Assembly (NCBI GenBank): GCA_031772625.1
Contig: CM062816.1
Span: forward strand, 1,665,397,385-1,665,461,384
Reading direction: 5' to 3'
Source: Pinus tabuliformis
Taxonomy: Eukaryota; Streptophyta; Pinopsida; Pinales; Pinaceae
Length of the DNA: 64,000 bases
The stretch's first letter is position 1. Each line of letters starts with the position of its first letter. The notes beneath the pieces were generated by a model. It did no database searches, was not told the origin of the DNA, and was given only the letters and a program-made list of their open reading frames with translations. Position numbers and translations under genes: made by a program. This document shows, piece by piece, positions 25,490 through 38,000 of the stretch.

Positions 25490-26695
25490 GTGTGCGTTTT
25501 GTGAAATGATAGATATTTTTTGGGCACATTCTATTGATAAGTCATGGTATTGGTCCATGGTATGGTATGGTAAATAATATCCATGGTAAAGTGGGGGTGA
25601 GTATCCATGGTTTAAAAGCTTGATATATTGTAAGTATTATTTTGATTGTGAAATGATAGATGGTTTTTGGACATGTGGTCTTGATAAGCCATAGTATTGG
25701 CCCATGGTATAGTATGGTTAATTATATATATGCTAAAGTGGAGTGAATATCCATGGTTGAAAATATTATTTTATTGTAAGTATTATGTTTTTATGTGCTT
25801 ATTAATGGAATTTAAATATGGTTAAAAAATTATTATTTTAATTTATATGGTAAAATTGATCTTAATTTGTAGCTACTATTTGTATCTTATTGTGTCAAGA
25901 GGTGCTCTTCATCCTATTATGGCAGTGATGTTGTAATGTAATGTTCAACATTTTGACTAAATCAAATCAAATAAAAATCAAATAAATAAAAAGATTAATG
26001 TAATGTAAACATTTTAATCTTTTCATCATAAAATAAAATAACGAAATAAAAATAGCCCTATAAAAATAAAATAACAATAAAAATAAAAATGGCCCATGGT
26101 GTTGAGAACCCATGGTATTCATCTTGAATATAACCTATTTAAAGGGGAAATTAGACAAGCATAAATCCATCTTAACTCTGGATCTACCAAGCTTCTAGAG
26201 GAATCAAATCATTTATATGCAAACCTCTTTTAGACTGAAAAGAGATTTGATCCCTCTTTGCACTTGGTAGATCGAGAGTTAAGATGAATGAAAACCTCTT
26301 TTAGACTGAAAAGAGATTTGATCCATCTCTGTGTTTGCTAGGTCCAAAATTAAGATGAATTTAAGATGATATATTTTGATGTGATAGAGGGTGTAGATAT
26401 ATCTCTCAATCAATTATAATCTTTTTTCTTTTTGATTTAGTAAAAAAATGTTATAAAATTACATTCAAATAAAATATTTTAACTGTGAAATGAGAGATGG
26501 TTTCTAAATGTGTTGTAGTGATGAACAATGGTATTGGTCCATGGTTTTATAACATATCCTATTTAAAAGATAATAATATCTATGTTAAAGTGGAAGTGAA
26601 ATATTGATGGTTAAACATATTGTTATATTGCAAGTATTGAAGTTTTTATGTGCTTATCAATTAAATTTTAATATGGTTACAGAACCATTACTTAA
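25490..26695. repeat. Segmental duplication, about 1-kb offset, with CCATGGTA motifs
   Basis: A segment starting GTGAAATGATAGAT, then GGTATTGGTCCATGG, then TAAAGTGG and TTTTATGTGCTTAT occurs at about 25497, 25645 and 26478. The third copy follows foldback copy C at about the same distance as the first follows copy B, so a ~1-kb unit was duplicated and then changed. Confidence 0.75.
26161..26360. mobile_element. Foldback/MITE-like hairpin element, copy C
   Basis: The left arm (AAATCCATCTTAACT, GGATCTACCAAGC, AATCAAATC) is the reverse complement of the right arm (GATTTGATCC, TTGGTAGATCGAGAGTTAAG). The right arm plus loop is tandemly duplicated (about 26229-26287 and 26288-26350), giving one left arm and two right arms. 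Same family as copy B. Confidence 0.75.
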
Positions 26696-26699
26696 TTTG

Positions 26700-28669
26700 T
26701 AAGCTAAATGGAGCTTTACTTATAGTTTCTACGTAGATGTTATATGATTTAATGTGATATGTATTATGATTTCCTTTACCTAAAAATGTATTTGTAGTTT
26801 TAATAATAATAAAAAAATTACAATATAACAAATTGAATTTTATTATTTTTATGAATTTTAAGGTTTTATGGATGTTACAACATCTCCCCGATAATGGGAT
26901 ATATATTACTTTTAATAGATATGTAATTTCTTACAAATCCTTTACATCTTATAAATTGAACATATTAACGTAAATTCAACATACATATAAAAATATTGAC
27001 AAACTTTCTTACATTACACCTACACATCTCCCCTATACTAAGTTGTAGAATGTCTCTCAACACAATTATCAATATACCCAAAATTTCAAACACATCATTT
27101 TATGCCCATTAACATTAATAGTTACTATACTCTTACCAACATTTAATTAGTTGAGGATCATATATTTTTAAATATTGCTTAAAAAAAATAAAAAATTAGG
27201 TTTTGGATATTTTTATTTCTTTTGTCTAGATAAAACTTAAAAACACTAACAAATAGACTTAGCTTCCATAAACGAAATTATATGACTTCAATACCTTACG
27301 TTCTCCTTTTTATACGTTGTATAATATTTTAATATAATTTTTTGGGGGGCATATGTTTAAAAACAAAATTTACGTTATCAAAATAACTTATTAACCATAA
27401 AGATTGAGTTTGCTGCCAAGTCCCTCATACTGTGTACTGCTTTTTCCCGTTTATTGTTGGCTTATGGCTGTGTGGGCCTCAATAAATGGCCACTCTATAT
27501 AGTTAGGTTTGACAAAGTTGCAATAATATTCTAATAATATCACGATTCGTCATGTCAAAACGTTGTAATAAAACTTGTACACCTCACGAACTCCTTTCCC
27601 CATTATTGTTATCATAATAGTATTTTGGATATTGAGGTTAGAAAAGAGGTAAATTATTTCATGTCAATATTCAAAGATATATTTTGATGGTAAATTTAGG
27701 GAATATTTTGAAATATGTTGATTAAGAAAGAAATTCATTATTTTATGTTTCTCTTGATTGTTTTATTAAAAAATATTTTCTAAATCTACCATTAACCTAA
27801 GTTCATTATACATGAACTATGGCAAATTTGTGGTTATCATCATAGCTATCAAATTAGAATTCTAATTTCATTCGATATGGAAAATATTTGACTCTATAAA
27901 ATTTAATAAGAAAAAAATTTGACATTATACATCTTACAAATACTTAATTTTTTTTTAATTTAAATGAAGAATAATTATCTGAAAATTCATTAAATATTTC
28001 CCTAACAAGGATATTTTTGTTTATCTTTTTCCATTGCTAATTTCTCTTGTCTAAAATACTATACACCCCTTCTCTCTGAAACGGTTTAGAAATAATGAGG
28101 ATCAAAATGCATCAAATTTATTATTATTGTACACTAGAAAAACATGTAAAAGTAAAATCTAATAATATGAATTACAAAACATAAAGCTACAATTTAATGT
28201 AAAAATTGAGATATTTGATATTAAAAATATGATTTAAGTGATCTCTAAATACCATGAAATTCATGTCTAAATCACTAAATAGATCTATGTGAAAATGTAC
28301 ATTCCATCTACAAACATTGATAACACTCCTAAATGGTCTTTTTGAAGATATCTACAAATTTCTAGAGAATCTTTTTGAAAGACAACAACAATGATATCTA
28401 ATTTAAGATTGAAATATGAATTTAGAGCATTTACTTCATGTTCATTTTGTATTGTAGTTAAAACAATGTTACGTATAAAATATACACTTTTAAACCTTAT
28501 AAAACAATGCAATAAAAGTAACTAAGTATCATATTATGTCAAACTAGAACAATCCAATCATAAAATGTCAAAAAGTTAAAACATAGTTTAAGACTTATGT
28601 TCTTAGACAAAATGCAAATATAAATAACAATTTTATGATCATTACCATAAATGAAGGGCCAAAATTATC
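26700..28669. other. AT-rich spacer
   Basis: Contains the dispersed repeat at 27371-27586. Nothing else is recognised; the small frame at 28285-28512 (-) has no motif. Confidence 0.6.
27371..27586. repeat. Dispersed repeat, copy 1 (partner at 61521-61774)
   Basis: About 216 bp, from TACGTTATCAAAATAACTTA through TTTGCTGCCAAGTCCCTCAT and GTGTGGGCCTCAATAAAT to TTGTACACCT. It matches the segment at 61521-61774 with few differences, although 34 kb separates them. Confidence 0.9.
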
Positions 28670-30911
28670 TTAAGGTGTGTAGGTCATCTCATCTCCATTA
28701 TCCTCATCAACGTTAGTGTATTCATGCATGAGAGAGGCATTCTCACTACTAGCATTCTCATATGGAATATCTCTGAGCCAGACATCATTCTCGTTGATGT
28801 GATGTGTGGATGTACAATATGATCTCACAATTGGTGATTGTGAGATTGCACTAGATGCAATAAAAATAGGGGGAACCTCTCGTACTATATTTGAAGTTGT
28901 TTTCTTTTCCTCCAATGATTTCAACCACAAGTGTAAATTATAATGAATTCTAGCCAAATTTGTTAATTTTCTAGTTCATAAATGGTTTACTTTCTTACTA
29001 TGGATGAACTCATGAGTGCTCCAACTCCTTTCACATGCTGATGCATTAGTGACCGATTTCTTTACATGAAAATAATATTATATTAATATAAAAAATTAGA
29101 TGGAATAATTTGCAAATGTACATAAAAAGTATAAATAATTATGATGCCTACATACCTAACTCAACACTTTAAGTGCAAATGTTTGTATTTGAGGTGTCTC
29201 ATATCCATGGAGAAACTGCCATTGAGGAGGGTTGACCTCTAGATGGTGCATATCTCGTGTTGCCCTAGCTATAGTGAAAGAATGAATAGTCTCTTGCCTA
29301 TATGATATTGATTGTATTCATACTTAATATTGTACCTCAAGATCATGATAACTCCTCTCCATGAAATTATAAAATCTGTCCATGATATATCTATCCTTAG
29401 GAACATGAAAGTAATTAGGTGCTAGAAAAATCCCCACAACATGTAACAGTGTATGCAACATACGCCACCTTTTTTCCACAATTATCCATATGGGTTTATA
29501 TATTGAACTATCATTCTTACATATCAATGATATTTGTTCTCTTACTCTATCCATGCCCTCATATACAAAACCCATACATGCATCATTAGAATTGACCATC
29601 CTCAAAATTTGTACAATAGGATCATAAATAGAGATGATTTTTTCTACACATGACCAAATCATTTCATTGAATATTGTCTTCTCTACTAGTTTACCACCTT
29701 CTTACCTTGAAAAAGGAGATTTAACCCACTCTTCATTACATACAAATGATCTTAATGCAACTTTTTCATCTACCACCCTTTGTAGTGCAATAAAATGGGT
29801 GGAAAATCTAGTGTCACTCGGTCTCAATAGATTCCTCGTTTTGTATTTTCTAAATATACCCAAGCTTAATCGGTGGTTAAGAATGAATTTGACAAGTTTC
29901 CTTACTTGAGATATATTTACCTGCACCCAACCTATTTTACCAATGTCATGAAGGGCTAGATCAATAAAATGTGATGTACAATGTGTCTAGAATGACTTAG
30001 GGAAATGCTCCATTAATAAATCACCAGCACTAACACAATTGAATGCATTATCAGTGACAACTTGGACTACATTTTCCTCTCCTATAGATAATATGGTGTC
30101 CTTCAGTATCTGAAATAAATATTCAGTAGTCTTTGTTTTGTCCATACAATCAATAGTAAACAAATGAATCACTCCCTGAGGACAACAAGAAAGTGTGTTC
30201 ATAAGAGGTCTAGACTACCAATACGTCTAACCATCACTAACTAAAGTACATCTAGAAATAATGCATAAATCTCTTATTGGTTTAACTCTTTCCTATATTC
30301 TTCACTTGTGCCTCTCAATTCCTTTGGTTGTATGACTTCCATAGCTTGGAAGAACATATGAGGGACCAAAATGGCCTATCTTTTTTAACATATCATGAAA
30401 TAATGGGCTTTTTATAGTGTTGAAAGAGATATTACAACCAATGAAAAAAATCATATACTTCATGATCTATGTCATTTCGCTCCAATGGCTTCCAAGCTTT
30501 CTTCAATGTTTATTGTGTTGGATCAAAATCTGGTAAAGTAGGTTCTCTTTGTGATCCCTATGGCATAGAGTATGTTGTAGATTCCATGAATGATGGGAAG
30601 GAGATTGGTGTTGAATTAATAACATTTTCTCTTCCCATGAGTGTATCTTGTGTTCTTTTTTCTCTTGCTTCTTGGACTACCTTTCCTTGCTTATGAGCAT
30701 TGTCTTCTTCAGTTAAAATTTTCTTCACATCTTGCACAATCTTAGTACATGTTGCCACTCCTCCACCAGTTCCACCCACAATGCAAAGAAAATGATCTAT
30801 TGCTTGAGTCACTGATGTCCCACAAGTATTATTTCAGAACTTGCAATAAAATTTTCCATCAATTTTTCTTTCAAGATATTTCAAGTCAGGAAGTTTCAAT
30901 CTAGGTGCCAT
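28670..30911 (-). pseudogene. hAT-superfamily transposase (BED finger, DUF659, hAT dimerisation) relic
   Basis: Read on the - strand, an ATG at 30911 opens MAPRLKLPDLKYLERKIDGK, a BED-finger start. A stop follows after CKF. The BED end and linker lie at 30812-30558 (HFLCIVGGTGGGVATCTKIV, then a Glu/Lys-rich linker). The DUF659/RNase-H-like core is at 30202-29987 (EENVVQVVTDNAFNCVSAG) and 29926-29324 (LRPSDTRFSTHFIALQRVV, then KRWRMLHTLLH). The C-terminal dimerisation motif is split. NPPQWQFLHGYETPQIQTFA with ALKVLS sits at about 29240-29160. After a GT...AG intron-like gap (about 29158-29066) come NASACERSWSTHEFIHSKK and HYNLHLWL, to a stop at 28670. Several stops and a frameshift make it non-functional. 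Terminal inverted repeats were not found. Confidence 0.88.
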
Positions 30912-33327
30912 CAATGTTCTTTAGAGGGTCTCCAAGTGTCCTGTTGGTAAGAAAAAAAATCATTCAAATTCAATGAACTGTATTTGTACATATTTTGAAA
31001 AATAAAAAATTTCAAACTTTAGAGAATACAAAGGAGACAAAGCATAGAAGCATACTTATGATATTACCTATAACTGAATTAAAATCATGGAATTCTATGT
31101 GAAGCTAAAACACATTAATTCCTAGGAATCTAGTAGAAAATTGCAAATATGGCCATGATATACAATTCCAAAACTATTACTAGAGTGATAATTGGGTAGA
31201 TACAAGGAAATTAGTATTTACATGTCTATTAACAACTAAGGCAAAATATTTTAACACAAATAACAAATAATAGTTTTCATTTAATTTTAATTTGTTATGT
31301 GTCCTATCTTATCCAAATTTATTAGACAATATGTGTTAATGTCTAACCTTTCTGTTGACTACGGAAAATGAACCTCTCTATTTGAATTCCACACCAGTGA
31401 TCCTTGTTTTACAATGGAATGAAATCCTGATAATCACTATACTCCAACCTTGCAATGGATATCATAAAAAATAATCATGACAATAAAAACAAAAATGTGT
31501 TTTAAATATATTTGCAATTTTTTAATATAAAACTTATAATTCCCTATATTTTTTTAATTACAACGCTGCTTAGTTGATGCATCGATCCAAAATTCATTTT
31601 TGAAGAGAAAAAATTGTTAACTCTAACTACATGTTGCTAGTAAATTTACCAAGAATTTTTTATTGAACAAAATAAGTTTTTAATTCTAATTTCTAAGTAT
31701 GCGTTGCTACTACATTAAGATATAATTCTATGTTAGTTCTCACTACTTGTCGAAGGTTTCTAGAAAAAATAAGATTAGTTGGTAAACTAGTTTTATTGCA
31801 ATTTAAAAAAAAAATAGAACTTACCATTCTTTATAATAATTTAAAATGGAAAAAAAATCACGAGTGCAAACTTATAATTCTCTACCATACTTTAATATAA
31901 AATTGAATATGTAAATTTAGTTTATTGTTCTTTTATATAAAACAAGTAGCATGCAAATTTACTAAGTATACCAATCTTACTATACCATTTCTAACTAGAT
32001 AATTTTTTACAGGCAATTTATTAGTTTATTATTTTATACATAAAATTTAAAATATAAATTTATTGTCTATTCTATTGAAAAATATGAACTTACCTTTACT
32101 ACTATTTTATAGTTTTTCATGAAAATTTAATTATTTATTCTAAGCAAAATGTACCTTTACTATTTGCAATTGTACTTCAACATAAAAATAACATAATAAA
32201 CTTACTTATTATTTTATTCACAAGTGAAAACTTACCTTTAGGTAATTGCAATTTCTCATTTTATATTTTTTTTGTAATATAGAAGTTGCCCTTTTTCTAT
32301 ACTTTTGTATAGGAGTTATGAATTTGCAACTAAGATTTTCCATTTTATATTTTTTATAATATTGGATTTATCCTTTTTTTTTTCATAAGAGTTATCCATT
32401 TTATAATTTATTGTAATATAGAAGTTATTGTTTTTCTAATTTTTTTATTCACAAGTCCAAAATTATCTTTAGATATTCTCATTTTATGATTTTTTGTAAT
32501 ATAGAAGTTGTCATTTTTCTATGATCTTTTATAGGATTTATGCATTTGCAACTAAAGTTTTCCATTTTATATCTTTTATTATTTTTTTTAATATTGGATT
32601 TATCCTTTTTTCTATTTTTTCGTAAGAGTTATCCATTTTAAACTAAATTTTTCCATTTAGTATAGAAGTTACTATTTTTCTATTTTTTTGTATAAAATAT
32701 TTGGATTTTCCATTTAATATAGAAGTTAGATCTAAGACTTTTTTTATCCATAATGTAGATATATGTCTTTCGCATTAATCACATTATCAATATTTGGTCG
32801 GCGTTTCGAACCAACTAATGTGGACCCCTAACAGCTAGTTTTCTAACCAAATATACTATTATTCCAATAAACAGCTCTTATTATCAATAATATTTTACCT
32901 GCCTAATTAATTAATTTAACTGATCTACAAACGAGTAGTTTTCAAGAGTGGACTCTAGGCAATGATGCATCCATGCTATTTTCCTTAAGATCAATTGTTT
33001 CTTCACCTTGTCATAAGGATGGACCACATTAGTTGGTTTGAAATGTCGACCAAATCCTGATTATGTGATTAATCCAAAAGACATCTATCTACAATATATA
33101 AGTTATTGTTTTTCTATTTTTTGTATAAAAGTTGTGGATTTTCATCTCAGGTTTACCATTTTATAACTTTTATAATTTTTTATAATATTTGATTTCTCTT
33201 TTTTTCTTTTTCTTTTTTTATAGGAGTTATCTATTTAACACTTAAATTTGTTAGTTTATAATTTTTTCCTGTATAGAAGTTAAGGTTTCTTGTTTTTTTA
33301 TAAAAGAGTTACCAAGTTGCAACGAAT
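30912..33327. other. AT-rich spacer with a T-rich tandem repeat family
   Basis: No gene is seen. From about 32225 a loose repeat recurs: ATATAGAAGTTA, then TTTTTCTA, then ATAGGAGTTAT, then TTTGCAACTAA, then TTTCCATTTTATA. The same family resumes right of the nested insertion (41474-42070), so both sides were once continuous. Confidence 0.75.
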
Positions 33328-33339
33328 TTACTATTTTAT
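33328..33339. repeat. 12-bp target-site duplication, left copy
   Basis: TTACTATTTTAT here matches 41462-41473 exactly and brackets the nested insertion. Confidence 0.75.
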
Positions 33340-34555
33340 TAAAAAAAGGAATTGTTTAACATGGCAGGTCCATTCCATTTTCTATTAGATAATAAGCAAG
33401 TTTACATCGCACAGATTAACCAAGTGGCCTCAATTTGCCCTAAAGGGAAACCAAGTATGTTGGCCACTGGTCAGCGTTATAAGCCATCCAAAAACAATAA
33501 TCTCTTAATCTTTCCAGCCAGGCTAGATATGTCTCTATCTCATGTCTATATGCTACATAACTGAAAAAACTAACATTTGCAACATGAAAAGTAAAAGCTA
33601 ACCACATGAAACAAAATTATGCATTGGTAGAATTCTAATCCTTTTGATCCTCCGAGGCAGATGCGACGGGTGTTGGATCCTCAGTAGATGCCCCTGGCAT
33701 AACATAAAGCTCTAGAATGCAATTGATGTCGTGGTCAATTCTATCCATCCTAATATCCTATTTATGTAGTTGGAAGAGTATTTTCTCCATATCCTTCTTA
33801 TAGTTCGGCATTCCTTGTAGAGTCACTGCCATACCCACAGATATCTGCTCCATAACCTTGCCTAGTAAACTCTTCATTAACCAGTACAGGTACACTGTTT
33901 TCTTCAACTGTGTGACTCTTCGACCAGTGTTACCCAGATTCGGAACTAGAGTCCTCCAATTATCCATATGTTCCTCTATCTCGCTTCCTTGTTTTACCTC
34001 CTCTTCCCATTGTTCAAGCAATTTTCGAATGCCAGCATCCGTCCCCTCTCGGTAAGCCTTCGCTGCTTCAGTGTTGAGGTTTTCTACTAATTTATCACCC
34101 TTGCGTGTTTCCGATGTGCTCGGTCCCTTATCTTTTTTGGGTGTCAGGCCTCTCCTGCCATGATGATGACCTCTCTCAGCACGAGCCATAACCTATTTTC
34201 CAAACATTGATGACACCCAAAATAAGTTAGAATAAAACACATAATTTTCATTATACACCACCTCGTCAGTTCATGATTCTTCTCTCCGCCATCTCTCATT
34301 GTATCCATTTTGGGGTGGGATGAAGCCTGTAGTGCCCAAAGGGAAGGTCCTTGTCCCTTACCCCTTGGAGCGACTTTTTTCCCATCCCCCTTAGCAATGT
34401 TTGTATACAGGTCATCCCTTCCTGGCCCAAACCATGCATGAAACCCCTCCTTGATTCTAGTAGCATGCTTGCGATAATTCCAGTCCCTTGCCCCCTCGAC
34501 CTAGGGAGGAGTGGCTTTGCCTCTTAGGTCCACCCGACTCGGTTTCCACTCAATA
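33340..34555 (-). mobile_element. Unrecognised inserted element, left part (split by a Ty3 element)
   Basis: Together with 40722-41461 this forms a ~1.95-kb sequence inserted in the AT-rich repeat array. It is clearly richer in GC than its flanks. It holds an open frame at 33635-34189 (-). Both ends abut the TTACTATTTTAT direct repeats. No terminal inverted repeats, LTRs or long poly(A) were seen. The 12-bp duplication is longer than usual for LTR elements or most DNA transposons and would fit a LINE-type or processed-copy insertion, but no reverse transcriptase is present. Class unknown. Confidence 0.65.
33635..34189 (-). pseudogene. Unknown protein of the inserted element, one internal stop
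   Basis: A 185-codon frame starts at ATG 34189 (MARAERGHHHGRRG) and ends at 33635-33637, with a single internal TAG at 33758-33760 where Gln is plausible. The N-terminus is basic (His/Arg/Lys-rich, about residues 1-35). The middle is a charged helical stretch (EQWEEEVKQGSEIEEH, about residues 61-76) and the part after residue 95 is also probably helical (TVYLYWLMKSLLGKVMEQI). The tail is acidic and ends in ASASEDQKD. I do not recognise a family. Composition and length are more gene-like than the antisense frame at 33858-34055. It may be an accessory or gag-like protein, but that is not supported by any motif. Confidence 0.45.
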
Positions 34556-34982
34556 TGTTATGCTCTTAACCTACAAGATGATACCAGAATACCAAATATG
34601 CGAAGAAATATACCCAGAACATAGAACAAGAGCAATAACAACAAGTATTTTGTTATTCAGAAAGCAAAGTTCACTTGCCTCTTCGAGGGGGCAACCTCCA
34701 ATAGAGCTGAACTCAATTACAAAATAAGACACGATGCTTCTCGCAGGGAGTCTCTATCCTTTATATAGGATTCATACATGCAATACCATGGGGCAATACC
34801 ATGGTTCTTATTAAGACCTTCTATCAAATACCATGGCCCATTTGCAACTAACTATGGTCCCGTCATTAAATGTGGGTTAATCACTTACAATTATTAATAT
34901 GGGCTTTAGTGACTCTTTACTTAACTATAACTATGACTCAATCCTATTACATACATAAGGGGGTTAGGGTAGGACCCTAACA
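34556..34982 (-). repeat. 3' LTR of the chromovirus
   Basis: On the + strand it starts TGTTATGCTCTTAACC and ends GGACCCTAACA, with TG/CA termini. It contains TATATAGGATTC near 34756 and two CAATACCATGG repeats near 34780. Next to it, a - strand run of nine G (complement of 34985-34993) is the polypurine tract. Confidence 0.93.
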
Positions 34983-35011
34983 TGCCCCCCCCCATAAGAA
35001 TAGCCTTGTCC

Positions 35012-38000
35012 TCAAGGCTGAAGCTGTGGAAACTGCTGAAGAATGGTGGCTGGTTCCCAAGTTGCATCTTCCGAAGAGGTGTCTTTCCACTTTACAAGGA
35101 CTTCCTTGATCATGTGGCCATGTAGGTGTCGTTCTTGTGTGTCCAAGACCTATTCAGGTTGAAGCCAGATTGACCCTTCTTCATCCAATTCAAGCAGACT
35201 GGTTTGAATTCTGCAATTGCTCCGAATCACTTTCTTGAGGCATGATACATGGAAAACTGGATGGATTTTTGCAATGGGTGGCAAAGCTAGCTTGTAGGCC
35301 ACTTCTCCAATGCACTGAAGTACTTGATACAGTCAGTAGAATTTTGGAGATAGTTTCTGACAACCCTTGTCTTTGAGTGATGTTTGCTTATATGGTTGCA
35401 GCCTCAAAAATACCTGATCCCCTTCTTGAGATTGGCATTCTGAGCGATGCTGATCTACCTGTTGCTTCATGTGGTTTTGAGCTTGATGAAGATTCTCTCT
35501 AAGATGGGTGAGCATGGTTGTGCAGTTCTGTAGGAGTTGATCCACTGCTTGTACATTTAAGCACCCCTTGATATAAGAAGTAAGGGAAGGAGGGAGTTGA
35601 CCATAAACTACTTCATATGGAGTCATTTTGGTGGTGGCATGATAATTGGTGTTATACCACCATTCAGCTAGAGGTAACCACTGTACCCAGAGATGTTTCT
35701 TTTTTGAAGTGAAACACCTAAGGTAGGTTTCCTTACATTTGTTGATTGCTTCAGTTTGACCATCAGTTTGTGGATGATAGGAAGTAATGAGTTTGAGTTG
35801 GGTACCTTGTAGCCTGAAGAGTTCCTACCAAAAATTACTGGTGAATACCGAGTCACGATCAGACACAATGGAAGTGGGCATGCCATGCAATTTGAAGATC
35901 TGATCCATGAAAGATTGAGTGACCAAAGTCGGTGTAAAAGGGTGGGGTAGGGCAAAAAAATGAGCATACTTAGAAAGTCTGTCCACAACCACCATGATGA
36001 CTGACTTGTTTCCTGACTTTGGAAGACCTGTAATGAAATCTGTAGAAACCTCCATCCATATTGATGTTGGGATGGGCAATGGTTGTAATGTGCCTGGTGC
36101 TTTGGCTGTCTCTCCATTTTGGCATTGCCAGATGTCGCATTCAGCTACAAAAGTAAGAATTTCCTTTTTCATGACTGTCCAAAAAAATGATCTTCGAGTG
36201 CGAGCATACGTCTTCTGAAAGCCTGAATGTCCTGTAGTGGGAGATGAGTGCAACTCCACCAAAATGTGGCTTTTGAGGGTGGATGTTGGTGATATTATGA
36301 CTCTGTCCTTGTAGTGAAGAATCACATCCTACCACGAGTAGACCTCGGTGGAATTTGGATCCACCTGCAATTGAGTAATGAGTTGGGAGAGCCAGGGATG
36401 TGAAAACCATTCCTTGCGAGCCTCTTCAATCCATTTTGGAATGGGAAGGGAAATTGCAAGCAGGGTACTTTCCTCCTCAAATTAGCGAGATAATGCATCT
36501 GCTACAATATTTTCGCGCCCTTTCTTGTAAATTATCTCATAATCATATCCCAGCATTTTGGTGAGCCATTTATTTTGTTGTGGTGAGGATAGGCGTTGCT
36601 CCAAAAAATATTTAAGGCTTTGATGGTCTGTGCGGATTTGGAAGCGTCGCCCCAATAAGTAAGGTCGCCAAGTATCTACTGCATGTAAGATGGCCATCAT
36701 CTCCTTCTCATAGGTAGATTGTCCTAGATTCTTCCCACTTAGTTGTTGGCTTGTGAAAGCCAAGGGTCGACCTTCCTGCATTAAGACCGCCCCAATACCT
36801 ATACCCAAAGCATCACATTCAATGATAAAAGATTTGGTGAAGTCAGGTAGTGGTAAGATTGGAGTGGAACACATGGAATTTTTGAGAGCTATAAAGGCCT
36901 ATTATGCTTCATCGTTATAGAGGAATGAATTTTTCTTGAGGAGTTGAGTGAGGGGCCTCGCAATGCGACCATAATTGCGGAAAAATTTGCGATAGTAGCC
37001 TGTGAGACCCAAAAATCCTCTCAGGCTCTTCAAGGTCTTAGGCTGAGGCCAATCATGCATTGCCTGGATCGTTTTGGGGTCCACCCTGACACCTTTACAC
37101 CCCACAATGTGGCCCAAAAACTCAACTTATTCCATGCCAAAAGAAAACTTGGACATCTTAACAAATAATTTATGCTCGCGGAACAGTTGCAAGAGCAGAT
37201 CTACATGCTGAAGATGTGCGGCCCAAGTGCGAATGTACATGAGGATGTCATTGAAGAAAACAAGGACAAATTTTCTGAGATATGGTTTGAGCAGGTGGTT
37301 CATAAGGCTCTGAAAAGTGGATGAGGCATTACAAAGACCGAATGGCATGACCAGGAAATCATAATGGCCTTCATGAGTTCTGAAAGCAGTCTTTGGAATG
37401 TCGACTTCTTTCATGTGAATTTGGTGGTAACCTGAGCAAAGATCAAGCTTAGTGAAGAATTGAGCCACATTTAGTTCATCCAGAAAATCATCAACAACTA
37501 GGATGGGCAATTTATCTTTGACTGGCAACTTATTAAGGGCCCTGAAGTTTGGACACATACGCCATTCCCCATATTTCTTGAGCACCATGACCACTAGTGA
37601 TGAATAAGGACTAATGCTGGGATGAACGATGCCTACTTCCAAAAGTTCCTTGATTATTTTTTCTATTTCATTCTTTTGCGTGAACGGATATCTATATGGG
37701 CGCACATTTAGTGGTTTGGCCCCTAGGACCAAAGTGATGTTATGATCATGTTCGCCTCTCAAGGGTAGAAGCTCATGAGGCTTATCAAAGACTGGAAAAT
37801 GGTTATTTAAGGTTTGTTGCATCTCAGGATGAATCGGAAGACAATTGGGTTTGAAGGCCTAGATGGCATTAAATTGAGCTATAACTCCATGATGGCCCTT
37901 TTTAGCAATTTTTCTATCCGATGTGAGTTGATGATAGAGGGAGCTCCTGCCTGGAGTCCGCAGAGGGTATGTGTGTGGTTGTTCTGCTTAAAGCTCATAT

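Noticed and set aside
36141..36410. 89-codon - strand frame and the 149-codon frame at 35668-36117
   Set aside because: Out-of-frame shadows of the chromovirus integrase; the conserved motifs lie in the other frame.
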